DNA of 64,000 nucleotides from JBGMEA01 sp963674555 (GTDB lineage Bacteria > Bacillota > Clostridia > Eubacteriales > Anaerofustaceae), in contig OY771429.1 in NCBI GenBank assembly GCA_963674555.1, positions 1,426,001 through 1,490,000 on the forward strand, in the 5' to 3' direction. The position numbers were made by a program, and so were the translations under genes. The notes beneath the pieces are model-generated. The model saw only the letters and a list, made by a program, of their open reading frames with translations. It was not told the origin of the DNA and searched no databases. This document shows, one piece after another, positions 8,540-18,092 of the stretch (positions are counted from its first letter, which is position 1; every line of letters starts with the position of its first letter).

Positions 8540-11176
8540 TTATTTCAATTTGGCGATACTTTCTTCGATCTCGCTTAACAACGCTTGATTCTTTGCTAAC
8601 TTTTCGCGTTCTTCAGCTACGATATTCTCGGGTGCCTTTGCGACGAAATTCGGATTGTCCAATTTACCGTTTAAGCGCGCGATCTCTTTTTCGATCTTCT
8701 CTTTTTCTTTTACGAGACGTTGTGTCTCTTTTTCTTTGTCGATCAGATCGTTCAGTGGTATCGTGAACTTCGCTGTGTTCGTTACAACGCTCAGTGCGTT
8801 ATCGATCGCGTTCTCTGTCTGCGTGATCTCCACTTCGCTTGCGGAAGCCATTTTGATAAAAATATCTTCGTTTCCGCTGTAGATCGCTTCGTTTTCTTTA
8901 TCGCATTGAATGTATACTTTTGCTTTCTTAGAAGGCGGTATATCCATTTCAGCGCGCGCGTTACGAATACCGCGGATACCGTCGATGATCTCGCTGACTT
9001 GTGCTTGTTGTTCGGGATAAGCGTTTTCTTCTTTGTATATCGGCCACTCGGCAATGATAAGCGGTTCGGTATCATCATTCATATGTCCATAGATCTCTTC
9101 GGTGATAAACGGCATAAAAGGATGCAACAGTTTTAAGATATCTGTGAACATATGATACAGTGTCCATTGCGCCGCGTGTTTGGCTTTTGCGTCGTCTCCG
9201 TATAATCTGGGCTTGACGAATTCGATATACCAATCGCAGAACTCCGACCAGACGAAACTGTAGAGTTTTTCGAGCGCGATGCCGAGTTCGTATTTATCCA
9301 AATTCGCCGTTACTTCTGCTGTCATTTCGTTCGTGCGTGAGATGATCCATTCGTCTAAATTATTCAGATCGTTTCGATCGATCTCGCTTTTCGGATCGAA
9401 ATCTTCCAAATTCATCAGGATAAAGCGCGCCGCATTATTGATCTTATTCGCAAAATTTCTGCTAGCGGCTACTTTTTCTTCATGCCAACGCGTATCATTG
9501 CCCGCGGAGTTTCCTGTAACTAATGTGAAACGCAGGGCATCCGCGCCGTATTTTTCGATCATTTCTAAAGGATCCACACCGTTGCCGAGCGATTTACTCA
9601 TTTTTCTGCCTTGTTCGTCACGTACCAAACCGTGCATATATACATGGTGGAACGGCGTTTCTCCCGCATGATGAATGCCCGAAAAGATCATACGAGCAAC
9701 CCAGAAGAAGATGATATCGAACGCTGTCACAAGTACATCGTTCGGATAGAATTTTTTGAAGTCCGCCGTATCCTCGGGCCAGCCAAGTGTTGAAAACGGC
9801 CAAAGTCCCGATGAGAACCATGTGTCCAGTACATCTTCATCTTGGGTAAAAGAAGTTCCGCCGCACTTCGGACAAACCGAAGGCATTTCTTTAGCGACGA
9901 CCACTTCATCACAATCCGAGCAATAGTACGCGGGGATCCTGTGTCCCCACCAAAGTTGCCTGGATACGCACCAATCGCGGATGTTTTCCATCCAATTATA
10001 ATAGATCTTTTTAAAGCGATCCGGCACGAAAACAGTCTCACTTGTTTTGACGACTTCGATAGCAGGGTCGGCAAGCGGTTTCATTTCCACGAACCATTGT
10101 AAAGAGGTGATCGGTTCAACGACCGTATCGCAGCGATAGCATGCGCCTACATTATGTTGGATCGATTCGATCTTATCAATCAATCCCAACGCTTGCAGAT
10201 CTTCGACTACTTTCTTTCTGGCGTCATATCGGTCGAGTCCTTGATAGACTCCGCCCAATTCATTGATCGTGGCGTCATCGTTCAGCACGCGTATTTGCTC
10301 AAGATCGTGGCGTTGTCCGATTTCAAAGTCATTCGGGTCATGGCACGGCGTTATTTTTACGCACCCTGTCCCAAACTCCGTTTCCACGTAATCGTCCGCT
10401 ATGATCGGTATTTCTCTGTTCATAAGAGGGAGTATTGCTGTTTTACCGATCAAATTCAAATAACGCGGATCCGAAGGATTGACGGCTACTGCGGTATCTC
10501 CGAGCATCGTCTCAGGTCGGGTCGTTGCGACAGTAACATAAGCATCGCTGTCTTTGATCGGGTACTTGATATACCATAAATGCCCGTTGTGTTCGTCGTA
10601 TTCCACTTCTGCTTCACTGAGCGCGGTCCCGCAATCGGGGCACCAATTGATGATACGGTTCGCTCTGTAGATCAAGCCTTCATTGTATAGATTGCAGAAA
10701 ACTTCTTTAACCGCTTCGGAGCAACCTTCGTCCATCGTGAAACGTTCTCTTGTCCAATCACAGGAAGAACCGAGCTTTCGGAATTGTTTGGCGATCCTCT
10801 TTCTGTAAAAATCGGACCAATCCCATGCGCGCTCCAAGAAAGCTTCCCGTCCGATATCTTGTTTGGTCTTACCTTCTTCAGCGGCGATCTTGTCTTTTAC
10901 TTTGACTTCGGTCGCGATACTGGCATGGTCTTCACCCGGAAGCCAAAGTGCACTGAAACCTTGCATGCGCTTATAACGCGTCAAGATATCCTGCAAAGTT
11001 CCGTCAAATGCGTGTCCGATATGCAGTTGTCCCGTTATATTCGGGGGCGGCATAACGATGGTGAACGGCTTTCCGTCGGGATGCACCTCCGGTTTGAAAT
11101 AGCCGCCCTGTTCCCACATCTCATAGATCCGTGATTCTGTTTCATTGGGGTCATATACTTTGTTCAATTCTTTCAT
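8540..11176 (-). CDS. valS: Valyl-tRNA synthetase
   Basis: A class Ia synthetase of 878 residues that charges tRNA-Val. The Rossmann-fold signatures HIGH (about residues 52-55, in PPPNITGQLHIGHAF) and KMSKS (about 525) are present. So are the long editing insertion, the zinc-type cysteine pairs (CPDCG, CSDC, CPKC), the anticodon domain, and the C-terminal coiled coil rich in Lys and Glu. The start is set at MKELNKVYDP (11176). A longer in-frame reading back to 11251 runs through the T-box terminator and is not coding. Expression is controlled by the upstream T-box leader. This enzyme reads the tRNA-Val gene also present in the window. Confidence 0.97.
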   Translation of the reverse strand: MKELNKVYDPNETESRIYEMWEQGGYFKPEVHPDGKPFTIVMPPPNITGQLHIGHAFDGTLQDILTRYKRMQGFSALWLPGEDHASIATEVKVKDKIAAEEGKTKQDIGREAFLERAWDWSDFYRKRIAKQFRKLGSSCDWTRERFTMDEGCSEAVKEVFCNLYNEGLIYRANRIINWCPDCGTALSEAEVEYDEHNGHLWYIKYPIKDSDAYVTVATTRPETMLGDTAVAVNPSDPRYLNLIGKTAILPLMNREIPIIADDYVETEFGTGCVKITPCHDPNDFEIGQRHDLEQIRVLNDDATINELGGVYQGLDRYDARKKVVEDLQALGLIDKIESIQHNVGACYRCDTVVEPITSLQWFVEMKPLADPAIEVVKTSETVFVPDRFKKIYYNWMENIRDWCVSRQLWWGHRIPAYYCSDCDEVVVAKEMPSVCPKCGGTSFTQDEDVLDTWFSSGLWPFSTLGWPEDTADFKKFYPNDVLVTAFDIIFFWVARMIFSGIHHAGETPFHHVYMHGLVRDEQGRKMSKSLGNGVDPLEMIEKYGADALRFTLVTGNSAGNDTRWHEEKVAASRNFANKINNAARFILMNLEDFDPKSEIDRNDLNNLDEWIISRTNEMTAEVTANLDKYELGIALEKLYSFVWSEFCDWYIEFVKPRLYGDDAKAKHAAQWTLYHMFTDILKLLHPFMPFITEEIYGHMNDDTEPLIIAEWPIYKEENAYPEQQAQVSEIIDGIRGIRNARAEMDIPPSKKAKVYIQCDKENEAIYSGNEDIFIKMASASEVEITQTENAIDNALSVVTNTAKFTIPLNDLIDKEKETQRLVKEKEKIEKEIARLNGKLDNPNFVAKAPENIVAEEREKLAKNQALLSEIEESIAKLK

Positions 11177-11202
11177 AAGGTTGCCTTTCCGTATCATAAA
11201 AA

Positions 11203-11428
11203 TAAAAAAACCTTGAATAATATGGGACGAAATGACCGCGGTACCACCCATTTTAATTCAAAGCGAATTCTCTCTTACAGTGTAACGTACTGTCAACGCC
11301 GAATATTCGGTGCTCCCAAGCGACGTTCGGCAGATTATCTTAAAAACATTTCAGCGACTGTTTTCTCTCTTGAAAGTATCTTCTGCGTACTCTTCTTGTT
11401 CAAAGCATCATTGTATCGATTTTTATTG
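11203..11428 (-). promoter_or_regulatory. T-box leader controlling valS
   Basis: On the minus strand the conserved T-box sequence GGGTGGTACCGCGG lies at 11249-11236. It is followed by CGTCCC and a terminator whose stem (CTTTGAAT / ATTCAAGG and flanks) ends in seven T just before valS. Upstream lie AGAGAG and GCTGAAA elements typical of stem I. A candidate specifier codon GTC (Val) at 11324-11322 sits in GAACGTCGCTTGGGAGC. Uncharged tRNA-Val should stabilise the antiterminator and permit valS transcription. Family identity is secure; the specifier position is by analogy. Confidence 0.9.
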
Positions 11429-11433
11429 TCTGC

Positions 11434-11462
11434 ATTATACGAAATCCCACTTGTTTTGTCAA
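11434..11462 (-). promoter_or_regulatory. Promoter of the valS T-box leader
   Basis: A perfect minus-strand TTGACA (11462-11457), a 17-base spacer and TATAAT (11439-11434). Confidence 0.8.
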
Positions 11463-11591
11463 GCTGATCACCTACGATTTGCTGTAAAAAGAGAATGAAG
11501 CGGGTTAATAAAAATTATAATTCTAAAAAAGCGGTCGAAATCAGGGGTTTCTGATGTATAATGTAATATATTTTGAGTTTTGGGGTCAGGA

Positions 11592-12953
11592 ATGAAGGAC
11601 AAAAAAGAAGAAAATAAGAACGAAAAGAAAATATATATCAAAAAGCATCCTTTTAAAAAGAAGAAGGCTAAGAGTAAATCTGTAGCGGATAACCTTGATC
11701 AGAGCAGTGAAATGCTTCTTGTCGATTCTGTTGAAGGTGTTGAGGCGACTGAACAAATTACATCCAAAGTAAAAAATGGTACCAGCGGTACAAAGGATAA
11801 ACCTAAAAAGAAAACAAAAAGAAGCCGTCAAAAAAAGCTGAAAATATGGTTATCTGTCGTTTGTGCGTTAATTATTATCGGGATATTGGTCGTGGGAAAT
11901 TTACCTATGATCTTAGCATGGACAGGATTGAGCGATACCGGTAATTTCAGAAATGATCTTGTCGGTAACAGAAAATATCAGAAATTAGCAATCAAAAATA
12001 CGCTGTATGAGAATTTGGACGCGGATATCAATTTCGCGGATCAAAACGTGATCAATATCCTATTCTTTGGTGTTGATGAGAGCTTAGAGCGTGAAGATAG
12101 ATGGTCGGTATTTCGACCCGATACGATCATGTTACTGACAATAAATTTGGATACGCAAGATATTCAGATAACGTCGGTCCCCAGAGACAGTAGAGTTCCG
12201 ATCGCCGGCAGAAGCGGTAAGGATAAGATCAATGCTTGTTTTTATTACGGTACACTGATTGCGGATAATGAAGAAGATTATTTCGATGCGGGTGTGGAAT
12301 GTCTGAAAGGTACTGTCAGCGAACTTCTGGGCGGTGTGCAGATCAATTATTATATCGGCGTTAACATGGATGGTGTGCCCGAGATCATTGATACCATTGG
12401 TGGCGTGAAATTTAATTTGGAACATGCTATATCTTATAAAAGCCAATATATACCAGCCGGAGAACAAATTCTATCTGGAAAAAATTTTTTACTATGCGCC
12501 AGATATAGAGGATACCCCGGCGGAGACATCGACCGCGTAAAAGTACAACAGCAATTACTTGTGGCATTGTTCGATCAACTTACCAGCAGCGAATCGATCA
12601 TGAAACTTCCGAAAGCGATCTCTCAAACATTCGATATCATCACTACTGATCTTACTTTTAAACAGATCACGACATTGGCATTTACCTTAAAAGATTTCGA
12701 TCTTTCGAGTATCAATACTGATACGGTCCCAGGTCTGTACGGTAATCTTTACGGCGTATCTTATTGGATCATCGATCAATCGGCAAGAGTTGATTTTGTA
12801 AAAGAAACATACGGCATCACGATCCGTCCGGACGTGCAGGATCCAACGTATATTCCGAAAGAAGAACCTGCTGAGGAAGAACCTACTGAAGATGAAACGG
12901 TTACGGAAGACCCTGTAGTCGAAGACCCTGTAGTCGAAGAACCCACAACTTAA
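11592..12953 (+). CDS. LytR-CpsA-Psr family cell-wall polymer ligase
   Basis: A 453-residue membrane protein of the LCP phosphotransferase family, which attaches teichoic-acid or capsule polymers to peptidoglycan. It has a very basic cytoplasmic tail (about 85 residues, Lys-rich), one membrane helix (about 86-107) and an extracellular LCP domain (about 150-325). The diagnostic residues are present: RPDTIMLL, SVPRDS, KINACFYYG, and the arginine cluster ARYRGYPGGDIDRVKVQQQ. A C-terminal tail is rich in Glu, Pro, Thr and Val with a repeated DPVVE motif. The ATG at 11592 is preferred over the TTG at 11580. A strong terminator follows. Confidence 0.92.
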   Translation: MKDKKEENKNEKKIYIKKHPFKKKKAKSKSVADNLDQSSEMLLVDSVEGVEATEQITSKVKNGTSGTKDKPKKKTKRSRQKKLKIWLSVVCALIIIGILVVGNLPMILAWTGLSDTGNFRNDLVGNRKYQKLAIKNTLYENLDADINFADQNVINILFFGVDESLEREDRWSVFRPDTIMLLTINLDTQDIQITSVPRDSRVPIAGRSGKDKINACFYYGTLIADNEEDYFDAGVECLKGTVSELLGGVQINYYIGVNMDGVPEIIDTIGGVKFNLEHAISYKSQYIPAGEQILSGKNFLLCARYRGYPGGDIDRVKVQQQLLVALFDQLTSSESIMKLPKAISQTFDIITTDLTFKQITTLAFTLKDFDLSSINTDTVPGLYGNLYGVSYWIIDQSARVDFVKETYGITIRPDVQDPTYIPKEEPAEEEPTEDETVTEDPVVEDPVVEEPTT

Positions 12954-12972
12954 CAGTAAAATTAACATAACA

Positions 12973-13005
12973 AAAAAGTCCTCTTCGATTTGAAGAGGAC
13001 TTTTA
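12973..13005. terminator. Bidirectional terminator
   Basis: A perfect 13-bp stem AAAAGTCCTCTTC / GAAGAGGACTTTT sits between the convergent LCP gene and the minus-strand gene at 13020. Confidence 0.8.
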
Positions 13006-13019
13006 GTATATCTAACAGA

Positions 13020-13796
13020 CTAGATCGATAATTTCATTCTTTCGGCAAATTCAGCGACCTCTTCCGCGCGTTCGGGTTCTTCCGTTTTTGTTTCGGAGAA
13101 AACATCTCGCAGGGTTTGGATTACATCCTCGTCGTTTTGTTCGACATAATAGCGCAGTGCGTCAGCGCGCATACCACTCGTTTCAAACAAATGCAAGAGC
13201 GTGGGTTTGATCTCTTTTAAATGATCCGCAAACGGTGCGTAATGCGACAGTGCGTGAAAATCAGACCATGCGCTTATCGTATTGATGCTGATCGTATATG
13301 TCAAATATTTTTCCAAAGCTGCGGAGAGTTCATCCGGTTCACTTTCAAGCTCGTACAAAACTACGAAATCGTCTTTCATTTCTCCGATCACTTTTTCGAT
13401 GTGTCGGTTGTACGATGCTGTATCACGAAGACTTTCTTGTTGCATTGTCGCAAAGCGTATCTTTTCCAAGAGCTCAAACATGTATTTGTTCTTTAGTGCT
13501 TCGGTCAGCGCGCTGTCGTTTAAGAACACGCCTGCGCATGCGTGGGCATCCGCTTGCTTAAAGAACTGTTCGATCCCCGCGATCTTATCATTCGGATCGG
13601 TATCATATACTACGGATAAGATATTCGTTAAGACATCTGTTTTGTCAATATACATGCGTATGTCGGATAAAAGTATTTCTTCCAAAAGATCTTGCGTTAA
13701 TTCTCTGTTTTCCAAGATCGTTTCATCCGAAGGAGGCATACTTTCTTGTGTAAGGCAGTCTGTCAATATTTTTCTGTAAGCTGTTCGATCATTCAT
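13020..13796 (-). CDS. Hypothetical helical protein
   Basis: A 258-residue, acidic, all-helical soluble protein that I do not recognise. There is no signal peptide or membrane segment. A low-complexity Glu-rich stretch (TKTEEPERAEEVAEFAERM) closes the protein. The ATG at 13796 is chosen because GGGAG stands 6 bases before it; the TTG at 13814 overlaps that site. It is followed on the same strand by nothing but the shared terminator, and the thioredoxin-like gene upstream is 61 bases away, so co-transcription is possible. Confidence 0.6.
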   Translation of the reverse strand: MNDRTAYRKILTDCLTQESMPPSDETILENRELTQDLLEEILLSDIRMYIDKTDVLTNILSVVYDTDPNDKIAGIEQFFKQADAHACAGVFLNDSALTEALKNKYMFELLEKIRFATMQQESLRDTASYNRHIEKVIGEMKDDFVVLYELESEPDELSAALEKYLTYTISINTISAWSDFHALSHYAPFADHLKEIKPTLLHLFETSGMRADALRYYVEQNDEDVIQTLRDVFSETKTEEPERAEEVAEFAERMKLSI

Positions 13797-13856
13797 GGTA
13801 AACTCCCTTTCCAATATATTATATATATCATTATATCATGTATTGACTGGATGTTC

Positions 13857-14378
13857 TTATTCTTGTGCGTTGTCGATCATTTGAGTCAACAGGTTATAGG
13901 ATATCGCACCTTTTACATAATCTGTAACATAACCGTCTTTATTGATAACGAGTGTGCTTGGAAAACTGCGTATGCCATAGAGTGTCGCGGTCGAATCATT
14001 CAGTACGATCGTATCGAATGACATTTTATTTTCATCGAGGAATTCGTAAATATCTTCGGGATCTTCGTGTCCCAAATTTTGTGATGTGTTGATCATCAAA
14101 AATACGACATCGGTGTATTCTTGCGTTGCGGTATAAAATGCGGGCATTTCCTGTACACAATAAGGACACCAAATACCCCAAAAATTGATCACAACGGTTT
14201 TACCTTCATAGTCCGAAAGGCTTATCGTGCGTCCGTCAAGCGTGCTTTCCGTAAAGTCAGGTGCTTTCGTTAGCGACTCATTGGGATCGGCATTATCTGT
14301 ACCGGCATTGCTAGCGCATCCTGCGATCGATAACAGTAAAATCGCAGATATCATTAAGATCGTAATATATTTTTTCAT
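13857..14378 (-). CDS. TlpA/ResA-like thioredoxin-fold lipoprotein
   Basis: A 173-residue lipoprotein. The signal peptide ends in the lipobox SIAGC (Cys about 21). A thioredoxin-fold redoxin domain with the active site WCPYC follows, within INFWGIWCPYC, and the cis-Pro region reads RSFPSTLVI. By family it reduces or exchanges disulfides of exported proteins and receives electrons from the membrane protein CcdA. The ccdA gene lies directly upstream on the same strand (80-base gap), so the pair forms an extracytoplasmic thiol-reduction pathway. Confidence 0.9.
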   Translation of the reverse strand: MKKYITILMISAILLLSIAGCASNAGTDNADPNESLTKAPDFTESTLDGRTISLSDYEGKTVVINFWGIWCPYCVQEMPAFYTATQEYTDVVFLMINTSQNLGHEDPEDIYEFLDENKMSFDTIVLNDSTATLYGIRSFPSTLVINKDGYVTDYVKGAISYNLLTQMIDNAQE

Positions 14379-14457
14379 CTTTCAATGACCTCGTTTCATT
14401 ATATATCTTTAAGCATAACAGAGATACGATGATTTATCCGTGATGATATCACGCAAA

Positions 14458-15120
14458 CTAAATCAGTGCGCTTATTGAGATATAAAGCATTTGGACACCC
14501 AACAAGATCAAAAGAGCGCCGGAAATGCGATTGATTACCGTATAATGTTTTTTAATGAAGCTGATCGCTTTGGTCAGATAATCCATAAGTACCGCGCTTA
14601 AGAATAGCGGCAGGCCGAGACCCAAAGAATACAGAGCCAAAAGAGCTACGCCTTTGATAAGTGTCTGAGAATGCGCCGCGGCGATGAGCGCTGCGCTTAA
14701 AAATGATCCTACGCACGGTATCCAACCTGCGCAGAACAAGATGCCCATGACAAAAGAGCTCATAAATCCGTATTTTTTCGTATTGTATTTGCCTTGCGCC
14801 ATACGCGATAAAAACGGTATCGTAATGATGCCCGCGAAATTCAATCCGAGCAGGATCAAGATCGCCCCGAAAAACAGTCTGATATAAACAAACGACTCGC
14901 TTATAAGCGCGCCGAAACTGCCCGCCAATGCGCCGAGCAAAATAAAGATGACCGAAAAGCCCGCAATAAAGCTGAGCGCGTTTATCGCGATCGTGTATTT
15001 CTTTTTACCGGGGGAAGTGGATGCCGCGGCAAAATAGGATAAATAGATCGGGAGCAGCGGCAGGACACAAGGGGATATGAAGGATAATACGCCTTCTATA
15101 AATGTTAAGAAATATTCCAT
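14458..15120 (-). CDS. ccdA: CcdA-type thiol-disulfide electron carrier
   Basis: A polytopic protein of 220 residues with about six membrane helices. It is the minimal CcdA/DsbD-beta form that carries electrons from cytoplasmic thioredoxin to outside acceptors. The two redox cysteines stand in SPCVLPLLPIYLSYF (first helix) and AGWIPCVGSF (fourth helix). The start at 15120 (MEYFLTF) places the first helix correctly; the upstream in-frame ATG at 15162 would add 14 polar residues. Partner: the lipoprotein thioredoxin encoded next. Confidence 0.92.
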   Translation of the reverse strand: MEYFLTFIEGVLSFISPCVLPLLPIYLSYFAAASTSPGKKKYTIAINALSFIAGFSVIFILLGALAGSFGALISESFVYIRLFFGAILILLGLNFAGIITIPFLSRMAQGKYNTKKYGFMSSFVMGILFCAGWIPCVGSFLSAALIAAAHSQTLIKGVALLALYSLGLGLPLFLSAVLMDYLTKAISFIKKHYTVINRISGALLILLGVQMLYISISALI

Positions 15121-15272
15121 ATAGATTCTCTCATAATTTTTTTTACAGTATAGCACAAGCAAAGCGCGCTACCTATACTTAGATATTGACATTATTTACC
15201 TCCTTTACACTTCTATTGCTATCCGACACACATTTTGTTAGAATAAATAAAATTTACAAATAGGATAAAAAA

Positions 15273-15935
15273 ATGGATCGCTACGAAATACAAACCTATT
15301 TATCAAATCAAGGCGCGAGCGATGTCGGTTTTGCGGATATCACACAATTCGATTTGCCGAAGTATCCGCGCGCAATATCGATCTGCGTTAAACTGCTCGA
15401 TTCCGTGATCGACGAGATCGAGTACGCACCAACGTATGCGTATTACGCGCACTACAAAGCGGTCAACACTTTGCTCGATCAACTGATGCTCAAAATTGCT
15501 ATGAAGATCGAAGAAGCGGGATACGCGGCTTATCCGATCGCGGCATCGCAAAGCATCGGTAAGAGAAGCGAATACAAAGGTATCTTCTCGCACAAGGCGG
15601 CGGCAACGCTTGCCGGACTCGGCTGGATCGGTAAAAGCGGTTTATTCATCCATCATATATTCGGTCCGAGGCTTCGTCTCGGAACGATCCTTACGGATAT
15701 GCCGTTTGAATGCGGAGAGCCTATCACAAGTTCCGAATGCGCTGATTGCGCTATCTGTGTTGAAAAATGCCCCGCAAGCGCGTTATACGGCATTAACTGG
15801 CGTCAAGAAACAAAACGTAACGACCTATACGATCCGAAAGCATGCAGCGAATTTATGTCGAATCATTTTTCGGATATCGGAAGAGGGTTTGTTTGCGGTA
15901 TCTGTATGGCGGTTTGCCCGAAAGGTAAAAAATAA
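15273..15935 (+). CDS. Short QueG-like double [4Fe-4S] protein
   Basis: A 220-residue protein related to the ferredoxin half of epoxyqueuosine reductase QueG (COG1600). Conserved features are AATLAGLGWIGKSGL, FGPRLRLGTILTDM, and two cluster motifs: CADCAICVEKCP and CGICMAVCP with an upstream Cys (DPKACSEF). It is well under the about 300-380 residues of QueG and lacks the C-terminal HEAT part, so it is more likely a paralogous reductase or ferredoxin-like protein acting on an unknown corrinoid or flavin partner. The lplA gene starts 34 bases downstream on the same strand. Confidence 0.8.
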   Translation: MDRYEIQTYLSNQGASDVGFADITQFDLPKYPRAISICVKLLDSVIDEIEYAPTYAYYAHYKAVNTLLDQLMLKIAMKIEEAGYAAYPIAASQSIGKRSEYKGIFSHKAAATLAGLGWIGKSGLFIHHIFGPRLRLGTILTDMPFECGEPITSSECADCAICVEKCPASALYGINWRQETKRNDLYDPKACSEFMSNHFSDIGRGFVCGICMAVCPKGKK

Positions 15936-15969
15936 GCATCACTAACCTCGTGATTCAAAGGAGATCAAA

Positions 15970-16956
15970 ATGAAATATATCAAAACGAATTGGGATATCC
16001 CGTATTACAATATGGCGTTTGAGAATTATATGATGAATCGAGACGACTTGAACGATGACTTTGTTTTTTTCTATATCCATAAACCATCGATCATCGTGGG
16101 AAAACACCAAAACACATACGCGGAGATCAATCAGGCGTTTGTCGACGCGCGCAATGTGATCGTATCGCGCAGGATATCGGGCGGCGGAGCGGTCTATCAC
16201 GATAAAGGCAATTTAAATTTCTCGTTTATCTTTAATCGTAATAAGGCGGATAAGATCGATTTTGAAAAGTATACGATGCCCGTTATCAAAGCCTTGAAAA
16301 AAATTGGGATCGAAAGTGAGCTGAGCGGTCGGAACGACATTTTGATAGACGGCAAGAAGTTTAGCGGCAACGCGCAACTGATGAACAAAACAAAAGTGTT
16401 GCACCACGGGACTTTGATGTTTGATGTCGTGATCGAAGATCTTATAGACGCATTGAATGTGAGCCAGCTGAAGATCGAATCCAAAGCTATAGAATCGGTG
16501 CGAAGCCGTGTAGCGAATTTAAAAGACTATTTATCGCAGGATATGACTATACTCGAATTTAAAGAACATCTTATTAAATCGTTTTACGAAGAAGTCGATT
16601 TTGACGAATATGTTTTGACTGACGACGATATCGACGCCGTGGAAAAAAGCGTACAAGAGACTTTCTCAACTTGGGATTACAATTACGGAAAATCCCCCGA
16701 CTTCGCAATCGTAAAGAAAAAGCGTTATGACGCGGGGATCGTGGAAGCTCATCTCAATGTGTCCGAAGGACATATAACGCAGATCAAGATATACGGAGAT
16801 TTCTTTTTTACGGGTGAACTCGGAGAGTTGGAAGATCGATTGATCGGTCTGCGCTATAACGAAGAAGACATCAGACAGCATATCGACGAGATCGATCTAA
16901 ATCGCGCGATCTTAAATTTATCACTTGACGAATTGGTCGATCTGTTATTGAAATAA
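15970..16956 (+). CDS. lplA: Lipoate-protein ligase A
   Basis: A 328-residue enzyme that activates free lipoate with ATP and attaches it to lipoyl domains of dehydrogenase complexes or GcvH. The N-terminal catalytic domain shows RRISGGGAVYHDKGNLNFSF (lipoate binding) and GRNDILIDGKKFSGNAQ, and HHGTLMFD follows. The C-terminal accessory domain (about 250-328) is present, so this is the full bidomain form. AAAGGAG stands 6 bases before the ATG. Confidence 0.95.
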   Translation: MKYIKTNWDIPYYNMAFENYMMNRDDLNDDFVFFYIHKPSIIVGKHQNTYAEINQAFVDARNVIVSRRISGGGAVYHDKGNLNFSFIFNRNKADKIDFEKYTMPVIKALKKIGIESELSGRNDILIDGKKFSGNAQLMNKTKVLHHGTLMFDVVIEDLIDALNVSQLKIESKAIESVRSRVANLKDYLSQDMTILEFKEHLIKSFYEEVDFDEYVLTDDDIDAVEKSVQETFSTWDYNYGKSPDFAIVKKKRYDAGIVEAHLNVSEGHITQIKIYGDFFFTGELGELEDRLIGLRYNEEDIRQHIDEIDLNRAILNLSLDELVDLLLK

Positions 16957-16959
16957 AAT

Positions 16960-16990
16960 AAAACCGCCGATAAGGCGGTTTCTATTTCTT
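16960..16990 (+). terminator. Terminator after lplA
   Basis: The perfect stem AAACCGCC / GGCGGTTT with a 5-base loop, followed by a T-rich tail. Confidence 0.7.
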
Positions 16991-17004
16991 TATATCTTAT
17001 TATT

Positions 17005-17931
17005 TTATTCGCTATCGATGATCACAATAACATTGCCGCTGACGGTTTGGATGTTCAGAGGACTCTTTCCGTCTCGATAAATACGCGCGTCTCCCTCACG
17101 ATCCAAGATCTTATCACAACTGAAAGAACCTGAAGTCGTCAATAGATTTAACTCAAACCCTTGGTTATCCGGTAAGTACAATGTTACATTTCCCGAAGTT
17201 GTTTGTACATCTGCGCGGTCAAACATAGAGACAGCGGTGCACGAGACATTTCCGCTGACAGATCCTATGATAATTTCTTTGGCTTGCATAGTACTTTCGG
17301 TATCAGCCGAAACCGTAGAAGATTCAAATACCGTGCTTTGACTTTCTGTATTTGAGATATCGCCGCTTGTCGTTTGGATCGTAATGCGTTCGGCTGTTAT
17401 CTCGTCGGTCAAGATCGTTCCCGAAACGCTCGACAGTGAAAGATGAGCTACGTTCAATCCGCTTATCTTAATATCACCGTCCACTGTTCGCACAGAGATG
17501 TCTTTTTGATCTTGTTGGAATATTTCCTGCGGAATATATACCATGCAAGTGATATCCGTATAATTTTCCGATATGAACGGAAGGATGGATCTTGCGCTTG
17601 TCGTAATATACAACACACCATTTTTTATTTCATATTCGATTTGTTTATCCTGCGCGATATCCGTTTGCTTTATCGCTACAGTCTTTATCGTCTCTCCGTC
17701 ATAAGGTATAAGTTTAACGTCGCCGTTCGGCCAATCGATATCGATGCCCGATATGTCTGAGCTCAGTTCGTATACAGACGCGTCCGTATCTTCGCGGAAA
17801 GCCGCGGACAATTCATGCGCGAAATCTTCAGCGGAACCGATACGGTCGGTCTCGGCAAAAGAACCGACACCGATCAAAACGATCGTGAAGATCAAGATAG
17901 AAAGCAACGGAGTTTTTAACGAACGTTTCAT
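17005..17931 (-). CDS. Exported DUF4097-type beta-helix protein
   Basis: A 308-residue protein with an N-terminal signal or anchor segment (TPLLSILIFTIVLIGVG). It is followed by repeated beta-strand turns with the recurring motif (T/S)xSG(D/N)(I/V), as in RTVDGDIKISGL, VSGTILTDE, TTSGDISNTES, SVSGNVSCTA, TTSGNVTLYL and TVSGNVIVII. This is the DUF4097 adhesin-like fold, often linked to cell-envelope stress genes; the role is unknown. The ATG at 17931 follows AGGG; the in-frame start at 17976 lies in noncoding sequence. Confidence 0.85.
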   Translation of the reverse strand: MKRSLKTPLLSILIFTIVLIGVGSFAETDRIGSAEDFAHELSAAFREDTDASVYELSSDISGIDIDWPNGDVKLIPYDGETIKTVAIKQTDIAQDKQIEYEIKNGVLYITTSARSILPFISENYTDITCMVYIPQEIFQQDQKDISVRTVDGDIKISGLNVAHLSLSSVSGTILTDEITAERITIQTTSGDISNTESQSTVFESSTVSADTESTMQAKEIIIGSVSGNVSCTAVSMFDRADVQTTSGNVTLYLPDNQGFELNLLTTSGSFSCDKILDREGDARIYRDGKSPLNIQTVSGNVIVIIDSE

Positions 17932-18034
17932 GGTATCCCTCAAATATTTGTTAACTGTAATTATTATAAAACACAAACGGGTCGAACCGAATCGTTTTAA
18001 TGGTTTATTAATATTATAATTCCATTAGCTATGC

Positions 18035-18072
18035 GAAAAAACAGCCTTTTATGATATAAATCAAGGCTGTCT
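18035..18072 (-). terminator. Terminator after addA
   Basis: The minus-strand stem ACAGCCTT / AAAGGCTGT is followed by TTTTTT. It ends the murI-addB-addA unit. Confidence 0.75.
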
Positions 18073-18092
18073 CTCATTTTAATATTTACAAT

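Noticed and set aside
11177..11251. N-terminal extension of ValS reading back to 11251
   Set aside because: The sequence is the T-box antiterminator/terminator; the peptide has no synthetase similarity and MKELNKVYDP is the normal start.
15273..15935. Full epoxyqueuosine reductase QueG
   Set aside because: At 220 residues it lacks the C-terminal part of QueG, and no queuosine genes are nearby, so only a QueG-like label is justified.
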